A program made the translations under genes and the position numbers. The notes beneath the pieces were generated by a model that worked only from the letters and a program-made list of their open reading frames with translations, made no database searches and was not told the origin of the DNA. Positions 34,311 to 42,016 of a DNA stretch of 64,000 nt are shown here, piece by piece (the stretch's first letter is position 1; every line of letters starts with the position of its first letter). Source of the stretch: Streptomyces sp. H39-S7 (GTDB lineage Bacteria > Actinomycetota > Actinomycetes > Streptomycetales > Streptomycetaceae). Location of the stretch: contig NZ_JAPVLU010000025.1 of assembly GCF_027158205.1 (NCBI RefSeq), positions 71,685 to 135,684 of the forward strand. Direction: 5' to 3'.

Positions 34311-34922
34311 ATGGGACTCTTCAACCGCACCCGGACCGCCGAAGCCGGCACCGCCGTCGCGACCGCCCCCGCCGCCACCGACCTGTCGCACCTCACCGGT
34401 GAATACACCGTCGACCCGACCCACAGCGAGATCGGCTTCTCCGTCCGGCACGCGATGGTCACCACCGTCCGCGGCCAGTTCGCCGAGTACGAGGGCTCGC
34501 TGCACCTCGACGGCGGTAACCCGCACCTGTCCACCGCCGAGCTGGTCATCAAGGTCGCCAGCATCGACACCAACCAGGCGCAGCGCGACGAGCACCTGCG
34601 CACCGGCGACTTCTTCGACGCCGCCGCCTTCCCGGAGATCACCTTCCGCTCCACCGCCGCCGAGCGCCTGGGCGAGGACTCCTACCGCATGACGGGCGAC
34701 CTCACCATCAAGGGCACCACCCGCCCGGTCACGCTCGACCTCGCCTACAACGGCTCCGCCAAGGACCTGTACGGCAACGAGCGCGTCGGCTTCGAGGGCA
34801 CCGCGAAGATCGACCGTACCGACTGGGGCCTGAACTACAACGCCGCCCTGGAGACCGGTGGCGTCCTCATCGGCGAGCAGGCGAAGCTGCGCTTCGACGT
34901 CTCCGCCATCAAGAACGCCTGA
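34311..34922 (+). CDS. YceI-family protein
   Basis: A 203-residue YceI-like lipocalin-fold protein. It has the family start (GEYTVDPTHSEIGFSVRH), the repeated beta-strand pattern RDEHLRTGDFFDAAAFPEITF, LTIKGTTRPVTL and a final DRTDWGLNY. Related proteins bind isoprenoid lipids such as polyprenyl chains. There is no signal peptide, so it is probably cytoplasmic, as are many actinobacterial members. It has its own strong promoter with two operator-like palindromes, suggesting inducible high expression. AAGGAG lies 8 bases before the start. Confidence 0.92.
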   Translation: MGLFNRTRTAEAGTAVATAPAATDLSHLTGEYTVDPTHSEIGFSVRHAMVTTVRGQFAEYEGSLHLDGGNPHLSTAELVIKVASIDTNQAQRDEHLRTGDFFDAAAFPEITFRSTAAERLGEDSYRMTGDLTIKGTTRPVTLDLAYNGSAKDLYGNERVGFEGTAKIDRTDWGLNYNAALETGGVLIGEQAKLRFDVSAIKNA

Positions 34923-34955
34923 AACCCGATTGGCCGCGTCAGCCGGCCCTGACAG

Positions 34956-35726
34956 ATGATGAGGGTGATGGCCGCAGAGCAAGTCACCCCTACGCCCGCC
35001 GAGCGCCGCCGCATCACCCTCAAGGGTGTGGGGCGCTTCGGCGTTTCCTGGGTGCGTTCCTCCCCCGGGACCCACATCTGGCTGCTGATCCTGACGATCA
35101 CGACCTGTGTGGTCGCCGTGGTGTCACCGCACGTGCGGGCGTACCTGCTGCACCACGTCAGCACCAATCTCATCGAACTGCGGCAGCATCCGATCCGGGT
35201 GCTGCTCGCCAGCGCGCTGTGGGTCGCGACGCCGTCCGGCTTCGCCATCTACTTCGTCTTCTACGAGCTGGTCCACGCACCCGCGGAACGCTGGCTGGGC
35301 ACCTGGCGCTGGCTCGTCGTCGTCGCCACCGCGCACATCGGCGCCACGCTGGTCAGCCAGAAGGCCGTACTGTTCGGCATCCATTACGACCGGCTGCCGC
35401 GTTCCCTCGCCCACACCGTCGACGTGGGAGTCAGCTACGGGATGGCCGGGGTCGTCGGCGTCCTGACGTATCTGGTGCCGCGCCCCTGGCGGTGGGGATA
35501 TCTGGTGGGGATCCTGGCGTTCTTCACGGTGCCCGTCGTCACCAGCCGCACCTTCACCGACCTCGGCCACTTCACGGCCGTCCTCATCGGCCTGGCCTGC
35601 TACGCGCTGACGCCCACCGCGCGGATGCCGGGGGGCCGGCGCCGGCCGGAACCCCCTGCGCGCCGGCCGGTCAGCGACCGCCGGCCGGCGGAAGCGCCCG
35701 GCACAGTGCTTCCAGAGCGCCGCTGA
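34956..35726 (+). CDS. rhomboid-like integral membrane protein
   Basis: About 256 residues with six likely membrane segments, including WLLILTITTCVVAVVSPHV at the N-terminus and a second near WVATPSGFAIYFVFYELVH. The GxAxH and HFTAVLIGLACYAL patterns recall rhomboid-fold proteins, but no catalytic GxSG serine was found, so it is unlikely to be a protease. The C-terminal 40 residues are Arg/Pro-rich. Possible starts are ATG 34956, 34959 and 34968; the ribosome-binding site is weak. Its last 56 bases overlap the end of the MocR gene on the other strand. Confidence 0.75.
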   Translation: MMRVMAAEQVTPTPAERRRITLKGVGRFGVSWVRSSPGTHIWLLILTITTCVVAVVSPHVRAYLLHHVSTNLIELRQHPIRVLLASALWVATPSGFAIYFVFYELVHAPAERWLGTWRWLVVVATAHIGATLVSQKAVLFGIHYDRLPRSLAHTVDVGVSYGMAGVVGVLTYLVPRPWRWGYLVGILAFFTVPVVTSRTFTDLGHFTAVLIGLACYALTPTARMPGGRRRPEPPARRPVSDRRPAEAPGTVLPERR

Positions 35727-37116
35727 ACGCGTGCTCGGACGGGGTGCCGTAGCCCACGACCAGCCCGTCCTGCGGCGGCATCACGCAGTCGGGGTGGCGG
35801 TATCCGGCCAGCCCGTCCAGGACGAGGCCGTGGTCGAGCGCGGCCCGGACGGCGGCGCCCTCGGTGCCCGCCGGAAGTTCCAGCACCGCGTGGAGCCCGG
35901 CCGCGACGCCGGACACGCCGATGTGCGGGGCCCGCTCGGCGAGCGCGGCGACGAGCTGGTCCCGCCGGCGGCGGTACCGCTGCCGCATCCGGCGGACATG
36001 GCGGTCGTACGAGCCGGAGGCGATGAAGTCCGCGAGGGTCAGCTGGTCCAGGGCGCTCGCCGTGGCCTCCCGCTCGCCCTTGGCCGCCACCACGGCCTCC
36101 ACGAGCGGGCCGGGGAGCACCATCCAGCCCAGCCGCACCGCCGGTGACAGGCTCTTGCTGACCGAGCCGAGGTAGACGACGCGCTCCGGGTCGAGCCCCT
36201 GCAGCGCGCCGACCGGCTGCCGGTCGTAGCGGAACTCCCCGTCGTAGTCGTCCTCCAGGACGATGCCGCCGGTCGTCCTGGCCCAGTCGACGACGGCCGC
36301 CCGCCGCCGCGGACCGAGCGGACCGCCGGTCGGGAACTGATGGGCCGGTGTGAGCAGCACGGACCTCGCGCCGCTCGCCGCCAGCTCCCCGGTACGAGCG
36401 CCCTCCGCGTCGACCGGCAGCGGCACCGTACGCACCCGGGCCGCGGCCAGGATGCCGCGGTGGAAGGGCAGCCCGTACGCCTCGACGGCCATCGGGCCGC
36501 GCAGCACCTGGACCAGCAGCCGCAGCCCGTGGGCGAAACCCGAGCAGACGACGATCCCGGCCGGGTCGGTGCGCACCCCGCGGGCGCGGGCGAGGTACTC
36601 CGCCAGCGCCTCGCGCAGCTCGGGGCGGCCGTGCGGGTCACCGGGACCGAACGCCTCGGTGGGCGCTGCGGTCACCGCGCGGCGGGCGGAGGTGAGCCAG
36701 GCCGCGCGGGGGAAGCTCCCGGCGTCCGGCTGGCCCTGCAGCAGGTTGTACGCGGGCCGCGCGGCCCGCGGGGAGGGCGCGGCGGAGGCCGGCCGGGACG
36801 TCGCCGCGGCGGTGCGCGGGGCGACGCGGGTGCCGGAGCCCTGGCGGGCGGTGAGCCACCCCTCGGCGACGAGTTCGGCGTACGCCTCGGCGACGGTGTT
36901 GCGGGCGATGCCGAGGTCGGTGGAGAGCGTGCGGTAGGGCGGCAGCCGGGTGCCGGGGGCGAGCCGGCCGGAGCGGATCGCCTCGCGCAGCGCCCGCATC
37001 AGCGAGGCGCGCCGGCCGCCGGGGCCGGTCAGCTCCAGGTGGAGATCGCTGCCGAAGGACCCGTCGGGAACCGCGCCCGCGTCCGCATCGGCCGGATCGA
37101 CCCCCGGAACCGTCAT
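35671..37116 (-). CDS. MocR/PdxR-family GntR-aminotransferase regulator
   Basis: A 481-residue regulator with an N-terminal GntR winged helix (TRLPPYRTLSTDLGIARNTV, then AEAYAELVAEGWL) joined by an Ala/Pro-rich linker to a fold-type I aminotransferase domain. That domain keeps EDDYDGEFRYDRQPV and the PLP-binding lysine in YLGSVSKSLSPAVRLGW. Such proteins use PLP as effector and often control pyridoxal or amino-acid genes. ATG 37116. The 3' end overlaps the convergent membrane-protein gene by 56 bases. No pdx genes are adjacent, so the target is unknown. Confidence 0.9.
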   Translation of the reverse strand: MTVPGVDPADADAGAVPDGSFGSDLHLELTGPGGRRASLMRALREAIRSGRLAPGTRLPPYRTLSTDLGIARNTVAEAYAELVAEGWLTARQGSGTRVAPRTAAATSRPASAAPSPRAARPAYNLLQGQPDAGSFPRAAWLTSARRAVTAAPTEAFGPGDPHGRPELREALAEYLARARGVRTDPAGIVVCSGFAHGLRLLVQVLRGPMAVEAYGLPFHRGILAAARVRTVPLPVDAEGARTGELAASGARSVLLTPAHQFPTGGPLGPRRRAAVVDWARTTGGIVLEDDYDGEFRYDRQPVGALQGLDPERVVYLGSVSKSLSPAVRLGWMVLPGPLVEAVVAAKGEREATASALDQLTLADFIASGSYDRHVRRMRQRYRRRRDQLVAALAERAPHIGVSGVAAGLHAVLELPAGTEGAAVRAALDHGLVLDGLAGYRHPDCVMPPQDGLVVGYGTPSEHAFSGALEALCRALPPAGGR

Positions 37117-37125
37117 GGCGTGAGC

Positions 37126-37944
37126 CTAGGCGGTGGCCGCGAAGAGCCGTTCCAGGACGACGGCGATGCCGTCCTCCTCGTTCGACGTGGTCACCTCGTC
37201 GGCCACGGCCTTCAGTTCGTCGTGCGCGTTGGCCATCGCGACGCCGTGCGCGGCCCACGCGAACATCGGCAGGTCGTTCGGCATGTCGCCGAAGGCGATG
37301 GTGTCGGCGGCCTTCAGGCCCAGCCGGCGGGCGGCGATGGAGAGGCCGGTGGCCTTGCTGAGGCCGAGCGGCAGCAGTTCGACGATGCCCTCGCCGGCCA
37401 TCGTCACCCCGACCAGGTCGCCCGCGACCTCGCGCGCGACCCGGGCCAGAGCGTCGTCGTCCAGGTCCCGGTGCTGCAGGTAGAGCTTGTTGAGCGGGGC
37501 GCTCCACAGCTCGCTGTCGTCCCGCATGTGGATGACCGGCAGCTCGGGGTGGTACTGGTACCCCTCGCCGACCAGCACGCCGCCCTCCAGGCCGTCCTGG
37601 CTCGCGGCCACGAAGAGCGGGCCGATCTCGGCCTCGATCTTGGCCAGCGCGAGCCCGGCCAGTTGCCGGTCCAGCGTCATGGAGGTCAGCAGCCGGTGTT
37701 CGCCCGCGTGGTAGACCTGCGCGCCCTGACCGCAGACGGCCAGGCCGTCGTAGCCGAGGTCGTCCAGTATCTGCCGGGTCCAGGGCACGGAACGGCCGGT
37801 GACGACGATGTGGGCGGCGCCCGCCGCGGTGACCGCGGCGAGCGCCGTCCGCGACCGCTCCGAGACGGTGTGGTCGCCGCGCAGCAGTGTCCCGTCCAGG
37901 TCGGTGGCGATCAGGCGGTACGGGAGGGGCGGGGAGGAGGTCAC
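37126..37944 (-). CDS. HAD-superfamily Cof-type phosphatase
   Basis: A 272-residue hydrolase with motif I DLDGTLLRGD, motif II VVTGRS, motif III lysine in GLSKATGL and motif IV FGDMPNDLPMF. It is a paralogue of the 22759 gene. Its GTG start overlaps the serS stop codon (GTGA), so it is translationally coupled to serS. The substrate is unknown; family members act on sugar phosphates or FMN-like compounds. Confidence 0.9.
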   Translation of the reverse strand: MTSSPPLPYRLIATDLDGTLLRGDHTVSERSRTALAAVTAAGAAHIVVTGRSVPWTRQILDDLGYDGLAVCGQGAQVYHAGEHRLLTSMTLDRQLAGLALAKIEAEIGPLFVAASQDGLEGGVLVGEGYQYHPELPVIHMRDDSELWSAPLNKLYLQHRDLDDDALARVAREVAGDLVGVTMAGEGIVELLPLGLSKATGLSIAARRLGLKAADTIAFGDMPNDLPMFAWAAHGVAMANAHDELKAVADEVTTSNEEDGIAVVLERLFAATA

Positions 37945-39218
37945 TTGCCGACCGGCTCCAGGAACTCACGGCCGCCCAGGTAGGGGCGGAGTACTTCCGG
38001 GACCCGGACCGAGCCGTCGGCCTGCTGGTGGTTCTCCAGGATCGCCACGATGGTGCGCGGTACGGCGCACAGCGTGCCGTTGAGCGTGGCGAGGGGGCGG
38101 GTGCCCTTCTCGTCACGCATCCGGATCGACAACCTGCGGGACTGGAACTCGGTGGTGTTCGACGTCGAGGTCAGCTCGCGGTACTTGCCCTGGGTCGGGA
38201 TCCACGCCTCGCAGTCGAACTTGCGCGACGCCGAGGAGCCGAGGTCGCCCGAGGCCAGCTCGATCACCTGGAACGGCAGTCCCAGGGCGGTGAGCCACTG
38301 CTTCTCCCACTCCAGGAGGCGCTGGTGCTCGGCCTCCGCGTCCTCCGGCGTGGTGTAGACGAACATCTCGACCTTGTCGAACTGGTGCACCCGGATGATG
38401 CCGCGGGTGTCCTTGCCGTACGACCCGGCCTCGCGGCGGTAGCAGGGCGAGAAGCCCGCGTACCGCAGCGGCAGCTTGGCCGCGTCGATGATCTCGTCCA
38501 TGTGGTAGGCGGCGAGCGGGACCTCGGAGGTGCCGACCAGGTACAGGTCGTCCTTCTCCAGGTAGTACACGTCGTCGTCGACCTGGCCGAGGTAGCCGGT
38601 GCCGGCCATGGCCGCGGGCTTGACGAGGGTGGGCGTCAGGATCGGGACGAAGCCGGCCTCGGTGGCCTGCGCGATGGCCGCGTTGACCAGGGCCAGTTCC
38701 AGCAGCGCGCCGACGCCCGTCAGGTAGTAGAAGCGCGAGCCGGAGACCTTGGCGCCGCGGTCCACGTCGATGGCGCCCAGGATCTCGCCCAGCTCCAGGT
38801 GGTCCTTGGGCTCGAAGCCCTCGGCCGCGAAGTCGCGCGGCGCACCGAGCTGCTCGAGGACGACGAAGTCCTCCTCGCCGCCGATCGGCGCGTCCGGGTG
38901 CACCAGGTTGCCGAGCTTGAGCAGCAGGCGCTGGGCCTCCTGCGCGGCCTCGTGCTGCTCCGCGTCCGCCGCCTTGACGGCGGCCGAGAGCACGCCGGTC
39001 TTCTTCAGCAGTTCGGCCTTCTCGTCCCCCTGGGCCTTGGGGATGAGCTTGCCGAGCTGGCGCTGCTCGGCGCGCAGTTCGTCGAAGCGATGACTGGACG
39101 ACCTGCGCCGCTCGTCGGCGGAGAGGAGGGCGTCGACGAGCGCGACGTCCTCTCCACGGGCGCGCTGGGAGGCGCGCACACGGTCGGGGTCCTCACGAAG
39201 CAGGCGAAGGTCAATCAC
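37941..39218 (-). CDS. serS: seryl-tRNA synthetase
   Basis: Class II aminoacyl-tRNA synthetase of 425 residues that charges tRNA-Ser (and tRNA-Sec). The N-terminal coiled-coil arm (about 25-110, RFDELRAEQRQLGKLIPKAQ onward) precedes the catalytic core with the three class II motifs, visible as PTLVKPAAMAGTGYL, CYRREAGSYGKDTRG and, near the end, LNGTLCAVPRTIVAILENHQ. The start is the GTG at 39218. It heads a leftward group with the HAD gene; the 551 bases upstream hold the DnaA-box cluster. Confidence 0.97.
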   Translation of the reverse strand: MIDLRLLREDPDRVRASQRARGEDVALVDALLSADERRRSSSHRFDELRAEQRQLGKLIPKAQGDEKAELLKKTGVLSAAVKAADAEQHEAAQEAQRLLLKLGNLVHPDAPIGGEEDFVVLEQLGAPRDFAAEGFEPKDHLELGEILGAIDVDRGAKVSGSRFYYLTGVGALLELALVNAAIAQATEAGFVPILTPTLVKPAAMAGTGYLGQVDDDVYYLEKDDLYLVGTSEVPLAAYHMDEIIDAAKLPLRYAGFSPCYRREAGSYGKDTRGIIRVHQFDKVEMFVYTTPEDAEAEHQRLLEWEKQWLTALGLPFQVIELASGDLGSSASRKFDCEAWIPTQGKYRELTSTSNTTEFQSRRLSIRMRDEKGTRPLATLNGTLCAVPRTIVAILENHQQADGSVRVPEVLRPYLGGREFLEPVGK

Positions 39219-39280
39219 GGCTACAGGCTACCGGGGCGGCGGGGTCCGACGCGACAAGTTAAGGGCTTTTAGAGACGTTA

Positions 39281-39323
39281 TGTCCGTTTCGAAGAAAGCG
39301 GGAGCGAATTGCGATAACGGACA
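39281..39323. promoter_or_regulatory. inverted repeat upstream of serS
   Basis: TGTCCGTT (39281-39288) and AACGGACA (39316-39323) are perfect 8-base inverted arms about 60 bases upstream of serS, in an A/T-richer stretch. They could be an operator or a leader hairpin of serS. Confidence 0.4.
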
Positions 39324-39375
39324 AAAGGTCGCCGTCAACCGAATTCACCGCATCCCTCCATCGGGGCACCGTCCT

Positions 39376-39746
39376 TGTGGAGAAGGGGAGTTGGGAGGGG
39401 GTGCGAGCCTCGCCGAAGCCCCGGTTATCCACAGGTGGGTGGGGATTCTTTTCCTTTGTCCACAGGTTGTGTGTGCGAACTGTGGAAGACGGAGTTGATC
39501 GTTCCGGACGCCTGGTGCTCGGCGAAGGATTCCCGGTTCAAACGCTCTTAACACGCACTTTCGAGTGAGAAGTGTTCCCTCTATAGAGTTGATCAGAGGA
39601 ATTGGGCTGACGAAGGGTGACCTGGGCCGCTCTGGACGACCTTGGAGCCTGTGTACCGATTTGTCGACTAGGTCGGGTTGGTCTGTCGACTTATCCCCAG
39701 TTATCCCCAGGCTGGACCTCAGGCCTGTGGATAACTCGGTGGACAA
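39376..39746. other. cluster of DnaA boxes between serS and pheA
   Basis: DnaA-box-like 9-mers are packed into 370 gene-free bases: TTATCCACA at 39425-39433 and, on the other strand, 39726-39734; TTGTCCACA (the Streptomyces-preferred form) at 39456-39464; TTGTCCACC reversed at 39738-39746; TTATCCCCA at 39691-39699 and 39701-39709; and TTCTCCACA reversed at 39376-39384. Three are perfect boxes. No dnaA or dnaN lies here, so it is not oriC itself. A DnaA-titrating site is plausible. Confidence 0.8.
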
Positions 39747-39769
39747 CATCGCAGCCCTGCCAGGACGGC

Positions 39770-40696
39770 TCAGCCCCGCCCGTCCAGCGCCCGGCCCAGC
39801 CAGTCCGCGGCGTCGGTGAACTCGTCGTCGGTCGTCCCCGGACGCACCTGGGGGCGGACCTCGTCGGCCCGCGGGTACGAGCCCAGGAAGCGGACCTGCG
39901 GGCAGATCCGCTTGAGCCCCATGAGCGCCTCGCTGACCCGGCGGTCGGTGATGTGCCCCTCGCAGTCCACCGAGAAGCAGTACCGCCCGATGCCCTCGCC
40001 GGTCGGCCGGGACTCGATGCGCACCAGGTTGACGCCGCGCACCGCGTACTCCTGGAGCAGCTCCAGCAGCGCGCCCGGGTGGTCGTCGCCCAGCCAGAAC
40101 ACCGCCGAGGTCTTGTCCGCGCCGGTCGGCGCCGCCGGCCGGCCCGGCCGGCCGACCAGGACGAAGCGCGTCGCCGCGTTCTTCGCGTCATGGATCTCGG
40201 TCACGAGCGGTTCGAGCCCGTACGTGGACGCCGCGAACTCGCCCGCGAACGCCCCGTCGAACCGGCCCTCCTGCACCAGCCGCGCACCGTCCGCGTTCGA
40301 CGCCGACGACTCCCAGAGCGCGTCCGGCAGCTGGGCCCGCAGCCACTTGCGCACCTGCGGCTGCGCGACCGGGTGGCCGGTCACCGTCTTCACGTCCGTG
40401 AGCTTCGTGCCCGGCCGCACCAGCAGCGCGAACGCGATCGGCAGCAGCACCTCGCGGTAGATCATCAGCGGGGTGCCGGTGGCCAGCTCGTCCAGGGTGG
40501 CGGTCACGCCGCCCTCCACCGAGTTCTCGATGGGCACCAGCGCCCCGCCGGCCTCGCCGTTGCGCACGGCGTCCAGCACGGCCGGCACCGACACCATCGG
40601 GACCAGCTCCCGGGTCGCGGCCTCGGGCAGCGTTCTGAGCGCTGCCTCGGTGAAAGTGCCTTCAGGACCCAGGTACGTGTAGCGGCTCGCCGACAT
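39770..40696 (-). CDS. pheA: prephenate dehydratase
   Basis: A 308-residue enzyme that converts prephenate to phenylpyruvate in phenylalanine synthesis. The catalytic domain shows YLGPEGTFTEAAL at the start, IENSVEGGVTATLDEL, and TRFVLVGRP near its end. The C-terminal ACT domain (GALLELLQEYAVRGVNLVRIESRP as two adjoining patterns, then RYCFSVDCEGH) is the phenylalanine-binding regulatory part. No chorismate mutase domain is fused, as usual in actinobacteria. ATG 40696; the dtpA gene ends 27 bases upstream on the same strand. Confidence 0.95.
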   Translation of the reverse strand: MSASRYTYLGPEGTFTEAALRTLPEAATRELVPMVSVPAVLDAVRNGEAGGALVPIENSVEGGVTATLDELATGTPLMIYREVLLPIAFALLVRPGTKLTDVKTVTGHPVAQPQVRKWLRAQLPDALWESSASNADGARLVQEGRFDGAFAGEFAASTYGLEPLVTEIHDAKNAATRFVLVGRPGRPAAPTGADKTSAVFWLGDDHPGALLELLQEYAVRGVNLVRIESRPTGEGIGRYCFSVDCEGHITDRRVSEALMGLKRICPQVRFLGSYPRADEVRPQVRPGTTDDEFTDAADWLGRALDGRG

Positions 40697-40723
40697 ACGG
40701 TCACCCTAATGGGCCGGACGGGT

Positions 40724-42016
40724 TCACGACTCCAGCAACCGCTGCCCCACGTACTCGCCGGGACCCGGCGCGCCGGGGACCGCGAACAGCCCGCTCGACT
40801 CGTGGCGCAGAAAGCGCGACAGCCCGTCGCCGCGGTCCAGTTTGCGCTGTACGGGCACGAATCCCCGTTCCGGATCGGCCTGCCAGCAGACGAAGAGCAG
40901 CCCGGCGTCCGGGCTCCCGTCGGAGCCGATGCCGTCGTGGTACGAGAACGGCCGGCGGAGCATCGCCGCTCCGCCGTTCGAGGCGGGGGCGGCGACCCGG
41001 ACATGCGCGTCGCCCGCGATGGCCGGCGCCCCCTGGGCGTTCCGCCGGTCCAGGTCCACGGGGGTGGTCTCGGTGCCGCCGGACAGCGGCGAGCCGTCCG
41101 ACTTGCGGCGGCCGATCACCTTCTCCTGCCGCTCGACGGAGAGGTGGTCCCAGGAGTCGAGCAGCATCCGGATCCTGCGCACCACCGCGTACGAGCCGCC
41201 CGCCATCCACTCCGGGGAGCGGGCCGTGCCGCCCGCCGGTACGAAGATCCGTCGGTCGAAGTCCGGGTCGGTGGGCTTGGGGTTGTTGGTGCCGTCCACC
41301 TGGCCCATGAGGTTGCGGGACGTCATCGGCCGCAGGGTCGCGCCGGGTGTGCGGTTGAAGCCGTTCATCTGCCAGCGCACCCGGACGGTGTCGCCCGCGT
41401 CCTTCTGCAGCACGCGCAGGGCGTGGAACGCGACAAGCGCGTCGTCCGCACCGATCTGCACCCACAGGTCGCCGTCGCCGCGGGCCGGATCCAGCGCGTC
41501 GGCGGAGAACGGCGGCAGCGGTGCGAGGGCCCGCGGCGCCCGGTCCGCGAGCCCCGCCTTGGGGAAGAGCGAAGCCCCGAACCCGAAGGTGACGGTCAGC
41601 GAGTTGGGGCCCGCGTCGTTGGCGATCTGGTCGTCGAGGCCGGGCAGCCGGCCGTTCTCGACCAGCTCCCTGGCGGTGCTCGACCAGCGCCGCAGCAGGT
41701 CCGCGACGTTCCCGCGGGTCTGCCCGGCGGTGAGGTCGAAGGCCACCAGATGGCCGCGGGCCTGCTGGGGGGTGGTGATCCCGGCCTGGTGCGCGCCGTC
41801 CCGGAAGGGGACGCCGGTCGCTCCGACCGAGCTGAGCGCCGTCGGTTCGTCCCGCAGTGCCGTGGCGCCGAGGGCCCCGCCCGCGCCGCCGGCGACCAGT
41901 CCCGCCGCGCCGGCCGCGCCCGCGGCGCCGAGCAGCCGCCGCCGGGTGAGGGCCGGCCCGGCGGGGGGCTCGCCACCGGGCCGCTCCGTTGTCCGCTGCT
42001 CAGCTGTCCCGGTCAT
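40724..42016 (-). CDS. dtpA: Tat-exported dye-decolourising heme peroxidase
   Basis: A 430-residue DyP-type peroxidase. The N-terminus has a twin-arginine signal (TRRRLLGAAGAAGAAGLVAGG) for folded export. The DyP signature MGQVDGTNN supplies the distal Asp, and FSYHDGIG and FVCWQADPERGF lie around the heme pocket. In Streptomyces lividans the homologue DtpA is encoded with Sco and PCuAC proteins and links copper delivery to development; the same neighbours are here. Its ATG overlaps the copCD stop codon (ATGA). Confidence 0.93.
   Translation of the reverse strand: MTGTAEQRTTERPGGEPPAGPALTRRRLLGAAGAAGAAGLVAGGAGGALGATALRDEPTALSSVGATGVPFRDGAHQAGITTPQQARGHLVAFDLTAGQTRGNVADLLRRWSSTARELVENGRLPGLDDQIANDAGPNSLTVTFGFGASLFPKAGLADRAPRALAPLPPFSADALDPARGDGDLWVQIGADDALVAFHALRVLQKDAGDTVRVRWQMNGFNRTPGATLRPMTSRNLMGQVDGTNNPKPTDPDFDRRIFVPAGGTARSPEWMAGGSYAVVRRIRMLLDSWDHLSVERQEKVIGRRKSDGSPLSGGTETTPVDLDRRNAQGAPAIAGDAHVRVAAPASNGGAAMLRRPFSYHDGIGSDGSPDAGLLFVCWQADPERGFVPVQRKLDRGDGLSRFLRHESSGLFAVPGAPGPGEYVGQRLLES

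Noticed and set aside
39376..39746. DnaA-box cluster considered as the chromosomal origin oriC
   Set aside because: dnaA and dnaN do not flank it and far more boxes are expected in a Streptomyces oriC.
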